Source: Parascedosporium putredinis
Taxonomy: Eukaryota > Ascomycota > Sordariomycetes > Microascales > Microascaceae
NCBI GenBank assembly: GCA_949357655.1
Contig: CASHTG010000019.1
Location: forward strand, 1,488,001-1,552,000
Direction: 5' to 3'
Length of the DNA: 64,000 nt
Below are positions 37,601 to 49,094 of this stretch, in pieces. A program made the position numbers and the translations under genes. How positions within the stretch are numbered: position 1 is the stretch's first letter; each line of letters starts with the position of its first letter. A model generated the notes under the pieces. That model was not told where the DNA came from. It saw only the letters and a list, made by a program, of their open reading frames with translations, and searched no databases.

Positions 37601-37854
37601 CATTACATGTTTCAATCCCGCATAACCCCATTTTCGTTATTCCTGGGGTTTTTTTTTTTTACTTCTCACGCTGCGTGAGGGGGCGGTTTCTTTGGTCTCG
37701 TCAAAAACTTTTGGAACCGCGAGGACGTAGAAACAAAAGTTGAGAAATCGGGAAAAAAAGACGGGTAAGAGAGGAAAAAGAAACCGATATCGGGAACCGG
37801 AGAGAGGGTGAGACGAGACGAGGCAAATAAAAGAAGAAAGGAACATGGATGTGT
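22429..37854. other. Gene desert, right part (15.4 kb)
   Basis: No gene supported. ORFs are short, lack recognisable motifs and often start at non-ATG codons. The longest, minus strand 27402-26737, has no ATG at its head. Visible contents are purine tracts near 22556-22625, 23730-23800 and 24064-24110, a TTTC microsatellite at 25567-25603, and a TG-rich stretch at 36231-36262. It forms the upstream side of the Myb-like regulator and the downstream side of the Zn cluster regulator. I see no inverted terminal repeats, no transposase or reverse transcriptase motifs, and no strongly AT-rich block that would suggest old RIP-mutated elements. Confidence 0.55.
25567..25603. repeat. TTTC tetranucleotide microsatellite
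   Basis: About nine consecutive TTTC units, flanked on both sides by T runs. A likely polymorphic locus. No gene overlaps it. Confidence 0.9.
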
Positions 37855-40487
37855 TTATGCGCCTTCCATCGGAGTGACGGCGAAGGAGTAGTTAAAGTCC
37901 AAAAGCCCGTCTAACATCCAGTGCTGGGGATCGAAAAATCGTAGCCGGCTTCGGCCCCGGCCCCGGCGTAGCCGAGCCCGCCTAGCATGGTGGTGGCCGC
38001 CGAAACAGGGACGCTGAGACCTGATGCGCCGGGCGTCAAGCCGCCATTCGCCGTGAGCATGCCGCTACCGCCGTGGAGGGCGTGGCTCGGCATCAGCGTC
38101 GCGTTGGCCGGATTCGTGTTGGTATTGGCGGCGTTGACGATGGAGTTGTCCAAGTGCGTGGAGGACGCCGAGGATTCATTCGCAGAGTCTGGGTTCGTCG
38201 GTTGTTTGAGAGCTAGAAAGGCGATATAGTTAGCAGCCGCAGGAAGAGGAGGAAGGTGAGGAGGACTGTGTGGGTAAAAAAGGGCGGTCATTACCATCTA
38301 AAGAGCCGCGTCCGAGGGCTTGATACTCTTCCCTCCACCGCCAGATGGAGTCAAAGACAAGGCTCATGCTGTGGCGACAGCGCACCTTGAGCTGGAGGGA
38401 GTCGTCAATCTGAAACGACGAGTCGTCGGGGTTGTATCCGCCTTCCGGGACCGAGTCGAGCCTGGCACCGTTCCACATCTGGACCATGAGTTCGGCGAGG
38501 CGGGACTGCAAGTCGTTTTGCGCCACGCTCGTCGTGCGGATGGCCTGGATGGTGCGGTGGAACAGGCTTCGGCCCCTCTCGAACTCAATCGTTTTGGCAA
38601 AGAAGGACCGGAGGAGTTTGAGCAGGGCGAACCCGGCGGCGACGAGCATCTGCTGAATGTAGTTGGTGACGTGGGGCAGCGGCGAGGTGTGGTAGCTTTC
38701 CTTCATGCCCGGCGACGGGGGTCGCCGAGGGCCTCGTCGAGGAACGCCGTCGTGGCTCGCCACAGGCCCATCAGGTCGTCCATGTACCCCTGGGTGGTGT
38801 TGGAGTCGAAGAAGCCGGCCAGGCGGAGGTGGAGGTTCGCTGCCCGGAGGTGGAGGGTGACGACGGGGCTCAGCTGGCGCGAGAGCACCGTCACTTGCAG
38901 CTCGGCAAAGTCTCGCCGGTACACCCTCATGAGCATGGCTCGGTGCTCGTCACCGGCGACCCCTCGGGGATCGCTCACGTTGCTATACATTTCCTTGGAA
39001 ACCTTGTCGCAGAACCGCTCGATCTGCAGCCGAGCGTGCAGCTCCGGGGAGAGGCTCAGCAGGCCCTCGTCGTTGGGTTTGATCGCTAGGGTCCAGTCGT
39101 ACAGCGTCGATGCCGGTTGGCCGTAACCCGTACCAATGGACTGGGCGACAATGTTGCAGACGGCCCACGTGGATATCCGGTCCTGGAGCTGCTCGCGGTT
39201 GAGCTCGACGGATACCCTGGAGAAATCCTGGATGTGATTCGGGCGATGGAGTCCTATCATTGTCGCCGTCTTCATCATGACGCCGCAAAGTATGTGGGTG
39301 GGGTCGGAGCTCGTCGTGCTTGTCGGGAGGGGCCATGTGCACAGCAGGCAGAGGGCCTTTACGACAAAGTAGCTCGTCGGTACGTCGCCGATGGTGGTCC
39401 ATAGCAGATGCGTCAAGGGCGTCGCGAGGCTGGTCAGTAGGGTAGGGTCTGGCTGGTAGCGGCGGGCGGCGACGGCGATGATGGCCCAGAATAACAAGGT
39501 GTGCTGTTGGTAATACTGGTCGGGGGTTTGCTGAGGGTTGAGAAAGGGGATAAAGGGATGGTAAAAGGCAAAGAACTCGGCAAACAGCTGGTTCACGGCG
39601 TCTTCGGTGAGGCGCACGTTTTCCAATTCGTGCGTGATGCGCGGCACGCTATAAGAACCGCCTCGCTTGAGGTGAAGGAGCGACGACACGGCCTCGTCGG
39701 ACCCCATCAGAGATGGATTTCGCGTATGGGTATAGTTGCTCGTGGCTATGGGTGAGTGCAGCTGCTGGTCGTCGTCGTCGATGCCGTCGGCGGAAAAGCC
39801 CTGGGCCCTGGCGCGTTGTATACTTCTCCGCAGGCGCTCAATTTCTCTTTCCATTTCCGCATGCTTACTGCGCTTGCCTATACGTTTGAAGTTGGACTCG
39901 ATCTTGCACTCCAACTTGAGTCGGTTGCAGCGCGAGCAGCTTTGGAAAGGATCTTGCACAACATCGCATCGAAGCTAAGGTAGAGGAGGAAGGAGAAAGA
40001 GTTAGTGCAAGGAAGCATGCGACGACGAGCCGGTAGACAGAAGGGAGGCCGGTGCGGGGGAAGCAAAGAGGGGGAGAGGGAGGGTGGGAAGAGCTGAAGA
40101 GCTGAAGAGCTCGGGGCAAGGTAGAAGGCACTCGAACATCTACGGATTGAGGGCCATGCGCGTCTCGGTCAAGTCGGTGAGGGAGCTTTAAGCTTCTTGG
40201 CCCCCAATGGGGTTGGGATGTCTCAAATTGGGGGCGGGAGGAGGAGGGAGGAGCAATACCTTTTGTTGTCTGCACTCATTACAGGCGCGCTTTACACCAG
40301 GTTGGCGCTTCTTCTCCGGCTCGTTCGGGTCATCGTCGTGGGCACCGGTGCTGGCAGGGCTACTATCGGCCCCGGTCAAGCTTCCGCGTTTCCTCTTATG
40401 TCCGCCGTTGGCCTCGTGGCGGGCTCCGACCGGGCTGGTTGGGCTGACTGGAGTGACGCCGCCAGCAACCGTGGGCGAGCGGTCCAT
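37855..40487 (-). CDS. Zn(II)2Cys6 transcription factor, Leu3/LeuB-like (two frame breaks)
   Basis: Fungal-specific nuclear regulator. Three exons on the minus strand: 40487-40260, 39974-38295 and 38212-37855, about 755 residues. The zinc cluster is split by intron 1: CNECRQQK at the end of exon 1, then LRCDVV and CSRCNRLKLEC in exon 2, giving Cys 69, 72, 79, 89, 92 and 99 with spacing 2-6-9-2-6. A basic linker (NFKRIGKRSKHAEMEREIE) and coiled coil follow, then the fungal transcription-factor middle domain (FFAFYHPFIPFLNPQ; LLFWAIIAVAARRY). The cluster and linker resemble Leu3/LeuB regulators of branched-chain amino acid genes. That orthology is an inference. Two bases must be added: in GGGGG 38717-38721 and AAAAA 37934-37938 (plus strand). 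The second restores an aromatic and acidic tail (WMLDGLLDFNYSFAVTPMEG) ending at 37855, a plausible activation domain. Without it the protein ends at 37911. Confidence 0.9.
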
Positions 40488-42843
40488 GGGGGTGGTGGGA
40501 GGGCACTCACGCACCCAAAGGGTGGGGAGAGAATTAACTCCTCGACGGAGGACGGAGGAAACAGAGGCAGAAGGGGGTGTGCGGTCGGGCAGGGCGGGGT
40601 AAAGGGCCGGTATATCTTAATACAAGATGCCCAAGGCTGATCGCATCCAATTGTTCAGTAGGACCGATCGCCGGTGTCGCGGAGCAAGCTCTGAGTTTGC
40701 TGAGTTGTCGATGGTGCCGGAATGCGCGAGGTCGGCCGAATACGGAGGGGGAATTTGGGGACTGGGCTGGTGGCAGCAGATTGAGCGGGGTTTTGGTTTG
40801 TTGGGCGAGATGTGGGAGGAGAAACAAGGCTTTTTTGCTAGACCGAAGCTGGGCACGACTGTGCTTTTTTACGCATATTTCTTTTTATCCATGAGCTGTA
40901 TATCGCTTTATGCGGGAGTCTGACAGCTGCCTCAGACTGACAGGTCCCACATCGACCGATCATGGCAGCTTTCGGCAGCTGAAGTGGGGGATTGGTCCTT
41001 CCTATTGGTGGGGTCGGTGGTGTCACGCCACGTGATGGGAAAATCCGTGGGAGTCACACCCGGATAACTCAATTCAGGGTGGGGGTTGTGGCGCCATCAG
41101 ACAATGAAGACTCGACAGATCCGGTGCAGGGTTCTCTAAAACAAGACTAGCGTGCTTAGGTCAGGATGCTCCTTATCAATCTATGTTAATATACAGGACC
41201 TGTCTGTCGGGTCTGGGGACTCGGTAGGCGGTTACATTCTTTAGTGAAATACACTGGATATAGACGACCCCAAGACGGGTTTGACGGCACGGTCACGGCG
41301 GCGAACAGGCTCTGATTGACAACGATGCATCCGATCTGGATCTGACTGCTATCATGAACTCTGACATTTGAAAAGGGAACATCTTCCTTGTCGAGCTCGA
41401 GCCCTTCCGCTCGCTAGATGACGATGAATTTAGTGTGAGATCTTTATTTGATCACTAGCCATCAAAGACTCGCACGCAAACTCGTGTTTTCCGTTTACAC
41501 CCTGGCCGGCAATACCTCTATTTCTTGATAGCCAGGGTCATTCTTAATCAACGACCATGTCTAGTGGGGAGAGCACGAGCGGTCGACGCCAAGGTATATT
41601 TTACCTCCAGGCGCCTCCCGAATGGACGCCCGATAAACCGTACAGTGAGGCTCCGAGACGGCGGCGCGAGGTGAAATTCGTGCTTCCGGGAACAAAAGAA
41701 ACAACCAGCCCCAGGTATTTATGGTGACCCCTCCCCTCCCCTCCCTCCTGTCCTCTCCCCGGTTGTTTCCCGGAAGGCCGCCTGCAGTCCGGTAGTGCCA
41801 GGAAAGGAGCGGAAAAGGAAAGAAAAGGATGATGAAGAAGAAAAAGAGCTAACCCGCATTGGGAAATGTAACAAAGACGCAGTCGTCAATTTCAACTCGG
41901 CAGCGGTTCCACAACCATTCCTCGACCCTGAGGTTTTGGAACGCTGGCGGCGTGAGAAGGAAGACGGCGAACGCGTCAAGTCTGAATCCTGAGCAATGCC
42001 TCTTTCCCCGCACACGTGGGAAGCAAAGGAAAGGACACAGCAGGAAAAGTTCTTTCGAGGGGTGAAAGAGGCGCGGCCGACCCTTGAGGGCCGTGTGGAG
42101 AACAGTGACCTCCAAACCTGCTTAGAAAGTCTCAGCCATCTCCAAATCCGACTAGAACAAGAGACGTCCTTGTTGTCTTGCGGCTTCTGTTCCGGGTGGA
42201 GAAGCACTGCCTGCTAGCTGTTTTTTTTCTTTTTTCTTTTTCTTCTTTTTCTTTGGTTGGAGGGGCCGAACCAACTACCGGGAACCAAAACCGTTGCCCG
42301 CCCACGCCCGCCCACCACTTACGCCGCCCTCCTTCCGGGGCGCAACCTTAGCATCAATTGGAATGGATCCGAGCCAAGGGTTCGCCCTCCTGCCACACTT
42401 GGGGATTGCGGGGTCGGCTCCATCAAACCCACACGTATCGGCAACTCGGGTGCAGTGGCTTGGAAATCAAGCGGAGGGAGAGAGAGGAAAAAGAAAAAAG
42501 GGGCAGGAGAAAAAGAGAGAATAGAAAAGTGCACGCCTGAATGCTACTTGTAGTCTTGCTCTTGTAATTGATTTGTATCACCAACCCAAATCTCCGATAC
42601 GCGGTAGCTCCCCCACCTTCCCTACTTTCCCCGGTTCCCGGGCTTCACCCCCGACTTCACCTTCCGCTTGGACTTGAACTCCACCTTTTGTCGTCTTCCT
42701 TCCCTTTCCTCTTTTCTTCTCCTGTTTATATCCCCTCCTTCCATTTCAATCCTTGTCGTTTTTCTATTCCACAGACTTGTCTCTCCAGAACTCCCCGCCC
42801 TAGCCTCCACTCGTCTTTCACGCCCTTTAGCGTCTTCTTCACC
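40488..42843. promoter_or_regulatory. Divergent intergenic region, Zn cluster regulator / aldehyde dehydrogenase
   Basis: 2.36 kb between two divergent start codons. A C-run cluster at 41728-41745 could form a G-quadruplex on the minus strand. A pyrimidine tract at 42217-42255 and general CT-richness up to the ALDH start are typical of fungal promoters. CCGGTTCCCGG at 42631-42641 is a CCG/CGG pair about 200 bp before the ALDH start. No ORF here is convincing. Confidence 0.5.
41728..41745 (-). other. G-quadruplex candidate (minus strand)
   Basis: C runs of 4, 4, 4 and 3 separated by single T residues on the plus strand, so the minus strand has the standard G4 pattern with one-base loops. Confidence 0.6.
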
Positions 42844-44346
42844 ATGGCCTCTTACACAGTACCGTTCTTCCTGAACGGCAAGGAACAAACCACCGAGCAG
42901 ACTTTCGAAGTCCGCGCTCCCGCCACTGGAGATGTTCTTCACGCTTGTGCTAGCGCCAGCGCTCAAGATGTCACCGCCGCTGTTGACAGTGCCGCCGAGG
43001 CTTTCAAGACGTGGAAGAAGATGACGTCCTCCCGCCGTCGCGACATCTTTCTCAAGACTGCCGAGATCATGGAGCGTCGCAAGGACGAGCTGGCCAAGAC
43101 CATGATCGAAGAGACTGGCGCCACGCCCGACTGGGCCGGCTTCAATTTGACCGTTTCCATTGACCTGCTGAGAGATGTGGCTGGTCGCATCTCTTCTATC
43201 GAGGGCACCTTTCCCTCCACCGTGGATGAGAATCTCGGTGCCCTTATCCTGAAGGAGCCCTTTGGCGTTGTTCTAGCGATCGCGCCTTGGTACGTCGAGT
43301 CGCCATCCAGCTCAAAGTCACGGGGAGTGTGTATACTAACGTGATGCTATGTGGCATGGCAGGAATGCTCCCTATATTCTAGCTACTCGCGCCGTCGCCT
43401 TCCCCTTGGCCGCCGGCAACACCGTCATCCTCAAGGGCTCCGAGCTCTCCCCAAGACTCACTGGGGCGTGGCCTCTTGCTTCCACGAGGCTGGTCTGCCC
43501 GCCGGTGTATTCAACACCCTCATGCACGAGCCCGCCAACGCCGCTAGCGTCACCGCCCAGCTCATCGAACATCCCGAAATCAGGAAGATCAACTTTACCG
43601 GCAGTACCGCGGTTGGCCGAATCATCGCCAAGCTTTCCGGACAACACCTCAAGCCTGTGCTCCTCGAGCTCGGTGGCAAGGCCCCCGCCATTGTCTGGGA
43701 GGATGCGGATCTCGACCAGGCCGCCCACGCCTGCGTCCTCGGCGCCTTTTTCCATGCCGGCCAGATCTGCATGAGCACCGAGCGCATCATCGTCCACAAG
43801 AACATCGTAGCTGAGTTCGAGAAGAAGCTCATCGCCGCTACCGAGACCATTTTCCCCTCCAGTGGCAACGCCCCCATTCTCATCACCGATGTCGGCGTGG
43901 GGAAGAACAAGACGCTCGTAGAGGATGCCCTCTCCAAGGGCGCCTCCCTCCTCGTCGGCAGCCTCGATTCGGCGGGCACCCCAGTCAAGACTAGCATGCG
44001 CCCCATCATCATCAAGGGCGTCACTCCCGCTATGGATATCTATCAGACCGAGTCTTTCGGCCCCACCGTTTCCCTCATCGAAGTCGACAACGAAGAGGAC
44101 GCAATTCGCATCGCCAACGATACCGAGTACGGCCTGACCTCGTCTGTATTTACGGAAAATCTGCGCCTCGGCCTGCGCTTCGCCCGCGAGATTGAGACTG
44201 GTGCGGTACACATCAATGGAATGACGGTGCACGACGAGCCCACCCTGCCGCACGGCGGAACCAAGGCTAGTGGGTTCGGAAGGTTCAACGCTTCGACTGG
44301 CTTAAACGAGTGGTTGAAGACGAAGAATGTGACGTTTAAGTATTGA
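42844..44346 (+). CDS. NAD(P)-dependent aldehyde dehydrogenase (one frame break)
   Basis: Oxidises aldehydes to carboxylic acids. It resembles the salicylaldehyde/vanillin dehydrogenase branch of the ALDH superfamily, but the substrate is inferred. Two exons: 42844-43289 and 43363-44346, about 476 residues, the usual length. The GT-AG intron falls inside the conserved IAPWNAPYILATRA segment. Other landmarks are AGNTVILKGSE (cofactor site), INFTGSTAVGR (Rossmann turn), LELGGKAPAIVWEDADLD with the general-base Glu near 251, GQICMSTERI with the catalytic Cys near 285, ESFGPTVSL, and GGTKASGFGR near the C-terminus. One base must be added in CCCC 43449-43452, between GSELSP and KTHWGVAS. There is no signal peptide, so it is probably cytosolic. 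It is divergent from the Zn cluster regulator, which makes control by it possible but unproven. Confidence 0.95.
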
Positions 44347-45076
44347 TTGAGATGTTCTTAGAATTTTTGATACCTTCATGAGACTCACAATGACAGATCC
44401 ATGACCATTTATTTACCGTTTCGTTTTTTCACATGACTTTTTCCGCCTCCCATTATTTTTTTCTCTGTTAAAATAGAGCAAGAAGACTCTTGTGCGCGAT
44501 TATATCTTTCAGTCTCTGTGACCGATGTAAGAACAAGCAGCTCCTCGTCTTACCTGGAGCACAAAAATTGGGGGTGTTTTCACTCACCCACATCTTGAAA
44601 CGTGGAGAGACTGGGATTGAGCAGATGGTGCAAGGCAGGCGGCCGCCCATGCACCGGGGTCAGTGCCTGCGGAAAGCCTCAAGGAGATGTTGACAAAATG
44701 GTGGGGGCGGGCCCGAGAGAAAGGAGGAGGAGGCGTCCAATGACTTTACGTCAGGGCCCTGGGAAGAGGAACTTCAACCCCTTGAGGATCACCACCAGCC
44801 CGAGTTATCATTGGTCCCCGCCAACCAAGTAACCGCCTGCAACGACCACTTCCAAAACGCGCAGTGGAAAGTTGACATGGATACTTGAAATCACTTGACT
44901 GAGCTGAGAGGAGGGCGCAGCGCGCGCTGCGGCAAGAGGCCAGGCTGCAAGAAGTCAAGGGGGTTTATAAGAAAGTAAAACCCTTCTCAAAGGACGCTGT
45001 AAAGCATCTACGCCGTCTGGCTGGATCTAGAATAATAGAGACACATGTGAGAGTAGTCTCGCGAGATACAATCAAG
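44347..45076. other. Intergenic region before the ankyrin-CorA-like gene
   Basis: No gene seen. TTATAAG at 44965-44971, about 110 bp before the next start codon, is a possible TATA element. Confidence 0.45.
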
Positions 45077-48000
45077 ATGGCGGACGAGGATTTTACCGAG
45101 CCTCCGAATATCTACTCCAAGGATCCAGCTGTGATTGCCTCTCGTTACACAAACCCGCCACCGCGATCAGGCGATGGCGACAACGCACAATTCATGAAGA
45201 AGGCAGAGGCCCGAAAGCGCGTCAAGACTGCAGCTCGTCCGCTTGGACCCACAGAACGCCGCTATATCGCTGCCATCCAAGGCGACAGCAAGGCGGCGCA
45301 ACGCCTTCTCCACGATCGGACGCCAACAGCAGGGGCCCACCCGCTCGTGCTGCGGCTCATCTCCGCCGCCGCTGCCGGGGACCTAGGCGAGGTGACGGCC
45401 CTGCTCGAGGACGGCGAGGTCGACATCAACGGGCAGGACGGACTCGGGTTCAGCGCGCTGTTCGAGGCGGCCTTTTTCGGGCGGGTGGAGGTCGTCAAGG
45501 CGCTCATTGCCGCGGGGCCAACCTCAACGCGCAAAACGGGCCCGGCAAGGAGACGGCGGTGCACGGGATCCTGGACCCGTCGTCGCGGTGGTTCCTGCGG
45601 CCGTTTGCGGAGGATGTGGGCGGTCGGGCGCAGGTGCCGGTGCTGGTACCCGCGCATCTGGAGACGGTCAAGATGCTCCTGCGGTACGGCACGTTTTGGG
45701 ACTATAGGCGGTGGGATCGGCTGGATATTCGGGGCGTGGCGAGCCAGCTCCGGCGCCAGGGGGCCTTCCGTACCTCGAGGAGGCGCGGGTGCGGCCGAGG
45801 TGGGATACGTTGCAGCGCATCGTGGAGGTGGTGCTGAATCCGCCCATGTCGACGCGGAGGGCGGAGCCCGAGACGTGGAACCCGGCGGTGGAGGCGCTGC
45901 GGGGGATAAGGCCGAGGTGTGCGGGCATTACCGGATGAGGATCCAGTATCATAAGAACTCGGCTTCGCGGCACGTGTGCGTGCCTGTGGGGTCTTTTATC
46001 TATGGTGGGGAGGGGGAGAGGAATGCGGAGTTGGGGAAGATGGAGAGGTGGGCAAGGGGGCACTCGTATGGGCCGACGCGGCCGGAAGTGCAAGGGAGGT
46101 GGTGGAGGTGGATTCATCTCCCGGCGAATAATGTGGGTTCTGGTCCATACAAGACTGTGGTGGTGAACGCGGGGTGTTATGGATGATGAGGACTAGAAAG
46201 CTAACCATGCTTGCGCTTTATACAGAGGCAATGGGTCAAGGTATAATTTTTCCAACCTTTCCCTATGTGTGCTGGCTCTCGTGATGGAGAGATGGAACGT
46301 AGGCGTGGAAGCTAAAACTCCCTGCTGCAGGACCTTGTGCGTGTCCTCGCCGCAGAGGAACAGGAACGCGGGGCTACGAACGATACGAACGAGGCTGATT
46401 CGGAGGGCTTGGAGGAGGACGACAGACCCCCGCCATGGACGCGCAGTCGATGGATGTCTTCATCGACGAGTCGTACCACGAGGTTCGCGGCCTAGCGTCC
46501 TATGCGCGTTTTCGCAAGACTTCGTTTGTGCAGCACCCGGAGGACCCCGTCTCTTTTCCATCGTTGTAAGTCTGATTCAGGCTGTTGCCTGAGGGTGCGC
46601 TGGGGGCGGTGGGTGAAAGGGTTGACTGACGAGAAGTTTCCCTGTGTGCTTGTGTAGATTCCTTACTTTGACATGGATGCGGAACCTTTTTTGAACGTGA
46701 AAAGGAGGGCGGCCGGCGAGGTGAGCACTTTGAGATGAAGAAAAAGCTCCTGAGGGCGTATGGCGGCGATGGAGATAAGGCGCCTTTGGATTTGCACGTT
46801 CCCCGTACCCTTGATCAGTCGTATTACCTCTCCCTCCTAGATTCGCGAAGCAGAGACGAGGATCAAGTCGTGACTCGGTTTTACGCCCGGAAGGGGAGGC
46901 TCCCAAGGCGTTGATGGTGGGTCAATTGTGGATTTGGAGAATCGACTCAAGTATGTGTCCCTTTTCATCCCTCTCTAGTCACCAAACTATACCGCGAAGG
47001 GGAGGGCCTGCGTTTGTTGACAGTCACGGATACGACTTGTAGATACCCTCGTTACAGCCCTGCCGGAGAGGTGGCACGAAGGGCCGGAAATGACTCTGCT
47101 TGACAAGATTGCGACACACATCGCCGAGTGGCCTCCGCGGCGGCTTGAGGAGATGACGGAGATGATTATTGAGGTAGCCACGACCTTTATCGATGCGCCG
47201 GCTAACTCTGGGTTTGATACCAACGTGTTTGATATCTTTGAGGAGAGCATCGCGATGATGGTGGGTGTCATACCTCGCGGCCCCGTGAAAAAGTGGTCAC
47301 TTGTCATGTTGATACGATACTGACTTATTCCTCGCGCCGTCCTGCAAAGGCCGACAAGGAAACACGGGCCTACAAGACCTTTTACAAGCAGCAAGAGACG
47401 TGTGCACGGCTCAATGGCAAAATCCGAGACAGGCAGCCTCTAACAGAAGGGGAGAGGGAGGTGTTGCGCAAGGCGGAAGACGACGTGTGCGACATACTGG
47501 AGGAGACGCGATACCTGGAGGAGATCAAGGATATCTGCGACGAGCTCAAGATGATTGAGAGGGTGTTTGAAGACCAGGCCAACTTCTTGACGGCGTACGA
47601 CTCGTCGACGCCTTGGCCGCAACCGGTGCTGGAGCTCGATATCTGGGTGTTTAGGAGGCGGAAGTTGACGATGCTGAGGGTGGAGGCGGAGGTGGTGGAG
47701 CAGTCGGTGAGTGATTTCATTTTCTCTAAAGGGGGCATCGCGCCTCATCGGAAGACGAATCATCTGCTCACTTGGAAAGGATGCTGACACGCGAGGTAGC
47801 TCCGGACCCTTTTAGATCTGAAGCAGAAGCAAGGGAATCTCAACGAAGCGAGGGACACGAGAAAACTAGCGGACAACGCGGAGCAGAGGGCGCTGGAGGG
47901 GGAGAGGCAGTCCCAGATGATCTTCATCTTCACCGTCGTCACCGTCATCTACGTGAGTAGCGTAGCCTTCCCTTCTGAGCCCTTTTCTACTCGGGGGTTG

Positions 48001-48549
48001 CCTAAGAAAGGCCCTCGACTTTCTTTACATCATCTAGGGCTACATTTACGATGCCCTTTTATCACAAACTAACACCCTCCCAACTAGGCACCGATGGGAT
48101 ACACGGCCGCCTTTTTGCCATCCCAAGCAGGGATTTTCCTCACGAGAATAATAGCGACAGTGCGACGTGGGGATGGTGGCAGATCTTCATAGGCTCTTGT
48201 ACGTCACTTGGCGCTCTGTTATAGGATAAATTAGAGGGAAGGGGGATGTAGAGGCTATGGGCGCATGGGGGCGCATGGGGACCTTGCTAACATATTCACT
48301 CATTGCATAGTGATTGCGGAAACGGTGACGTTGACTGTTGTATGGGGATATTGGTACTGGAGGAGGGAGAGCGTGCTACGCTTTCTCGACTGGTTTGGTG
48401 GGCGTGGGCGTGGGCGTGAGCTTCGAAACGAGGGAGGAGAAAATAGTAGGGAGACGGTTGTAGTGCGAAGCGATGGGGGCTCGGAAACTTTCTGTATAAG
48501 TGATGGGGAGAAGAAACAGAAGGGAATTTCTTTTTCTTTTTCTAAGTGA
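45077..48549 (+). CDS. Ankyrin-repeat protein with CorA-like C-terminal membrane domain (eight frame breaks)
   Basis: Membrane protein family common in filamentous ascomycetes; physiological role not established. Nine exons: 45077-46132, 46226-46240, 46331-46565, 46658-46950, 47043-47260, 47350-47706, 47800-47952, 48088-48198 and 48311-48549, about 894 residues. Ankyrin-like helices lie near residues 70-155 (LVLRLISAAAAGDLGEVTAL; SALFEAAFFGRVEVVKALI). The middle is a large soluble region with helical stretches (LEEIKDICDELKMIERVFED). Two C-terminal membrane segments (about 766-790 and 812-835) follow a long helix, the CorA plan, but the GMN signature is replaced by APMGYTA. Eight bases must be added: 45514-45517, 45759-45763, 45923-45925, 46427-46431, at the 46565 splice donor, near 46721, 46893-46896 and 48112-48116. 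The 15-nt exon 2 encodes RQWVK and joins LPANN to DLVRVLA. I chose ATG 45077 because MADEDFTEPPN begins there. Confidence 0.85.
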
Positions 48550-49075
48550 GATGGATACCATTGATATACGAGACGAAGAATTGGATATTTTGAACCCAGG
48601 ACTCTTTTACTAAAGGTCGGCGGTCCTGAAAATGAGCAAGTGACGAAGGGTCTATTACTAGTTCTCCGTTGTCTGCAGCCAGAAACTAGAACATATTGAC
48701 TTTCAAGGGAAGGTTCTGTGAACTGGACCTTGGACCGAGCGGGAGAGGGCCTCGCGATTCCTTACCGACATACCGAGCGACTACTTGCAGGTGTACTGCT
48801 GGCCGGTAGCCATGAGACTACGCCATTACATTCACTACTAGCCGTGTCTAAGAGATCGTCCGCGGAAATCTGAGCGGGATCTTCGAGATTTACCGGGCAG
48901 AGGGATCTTCATTCCGGATCCCCCACCTCAACGGGAGCTGTCTCCCAACTCCCAAGGCAAGGGGGAAAAAAAGGGCGCTCGGATGCTCGTTCGATTTACC
49001 TCCCCCACCTTATCATCATTCGGAAGCAGCGAGGTTCTATCTCAGTCCCGCGGCGCCGCAAGACGGAGCAGCGGC

Positions 49076-49094
49076 GGGGAGGGGAGGGAAGGGG
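49076..49094 (+). other. G-quadruplex candidate
   Basis: G runs of 4, 4, 3 and 4 with one- or two-base A loops. It lies about 0.9 kb upstream of the Hce2-like start codon. Confidence 0.6.
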
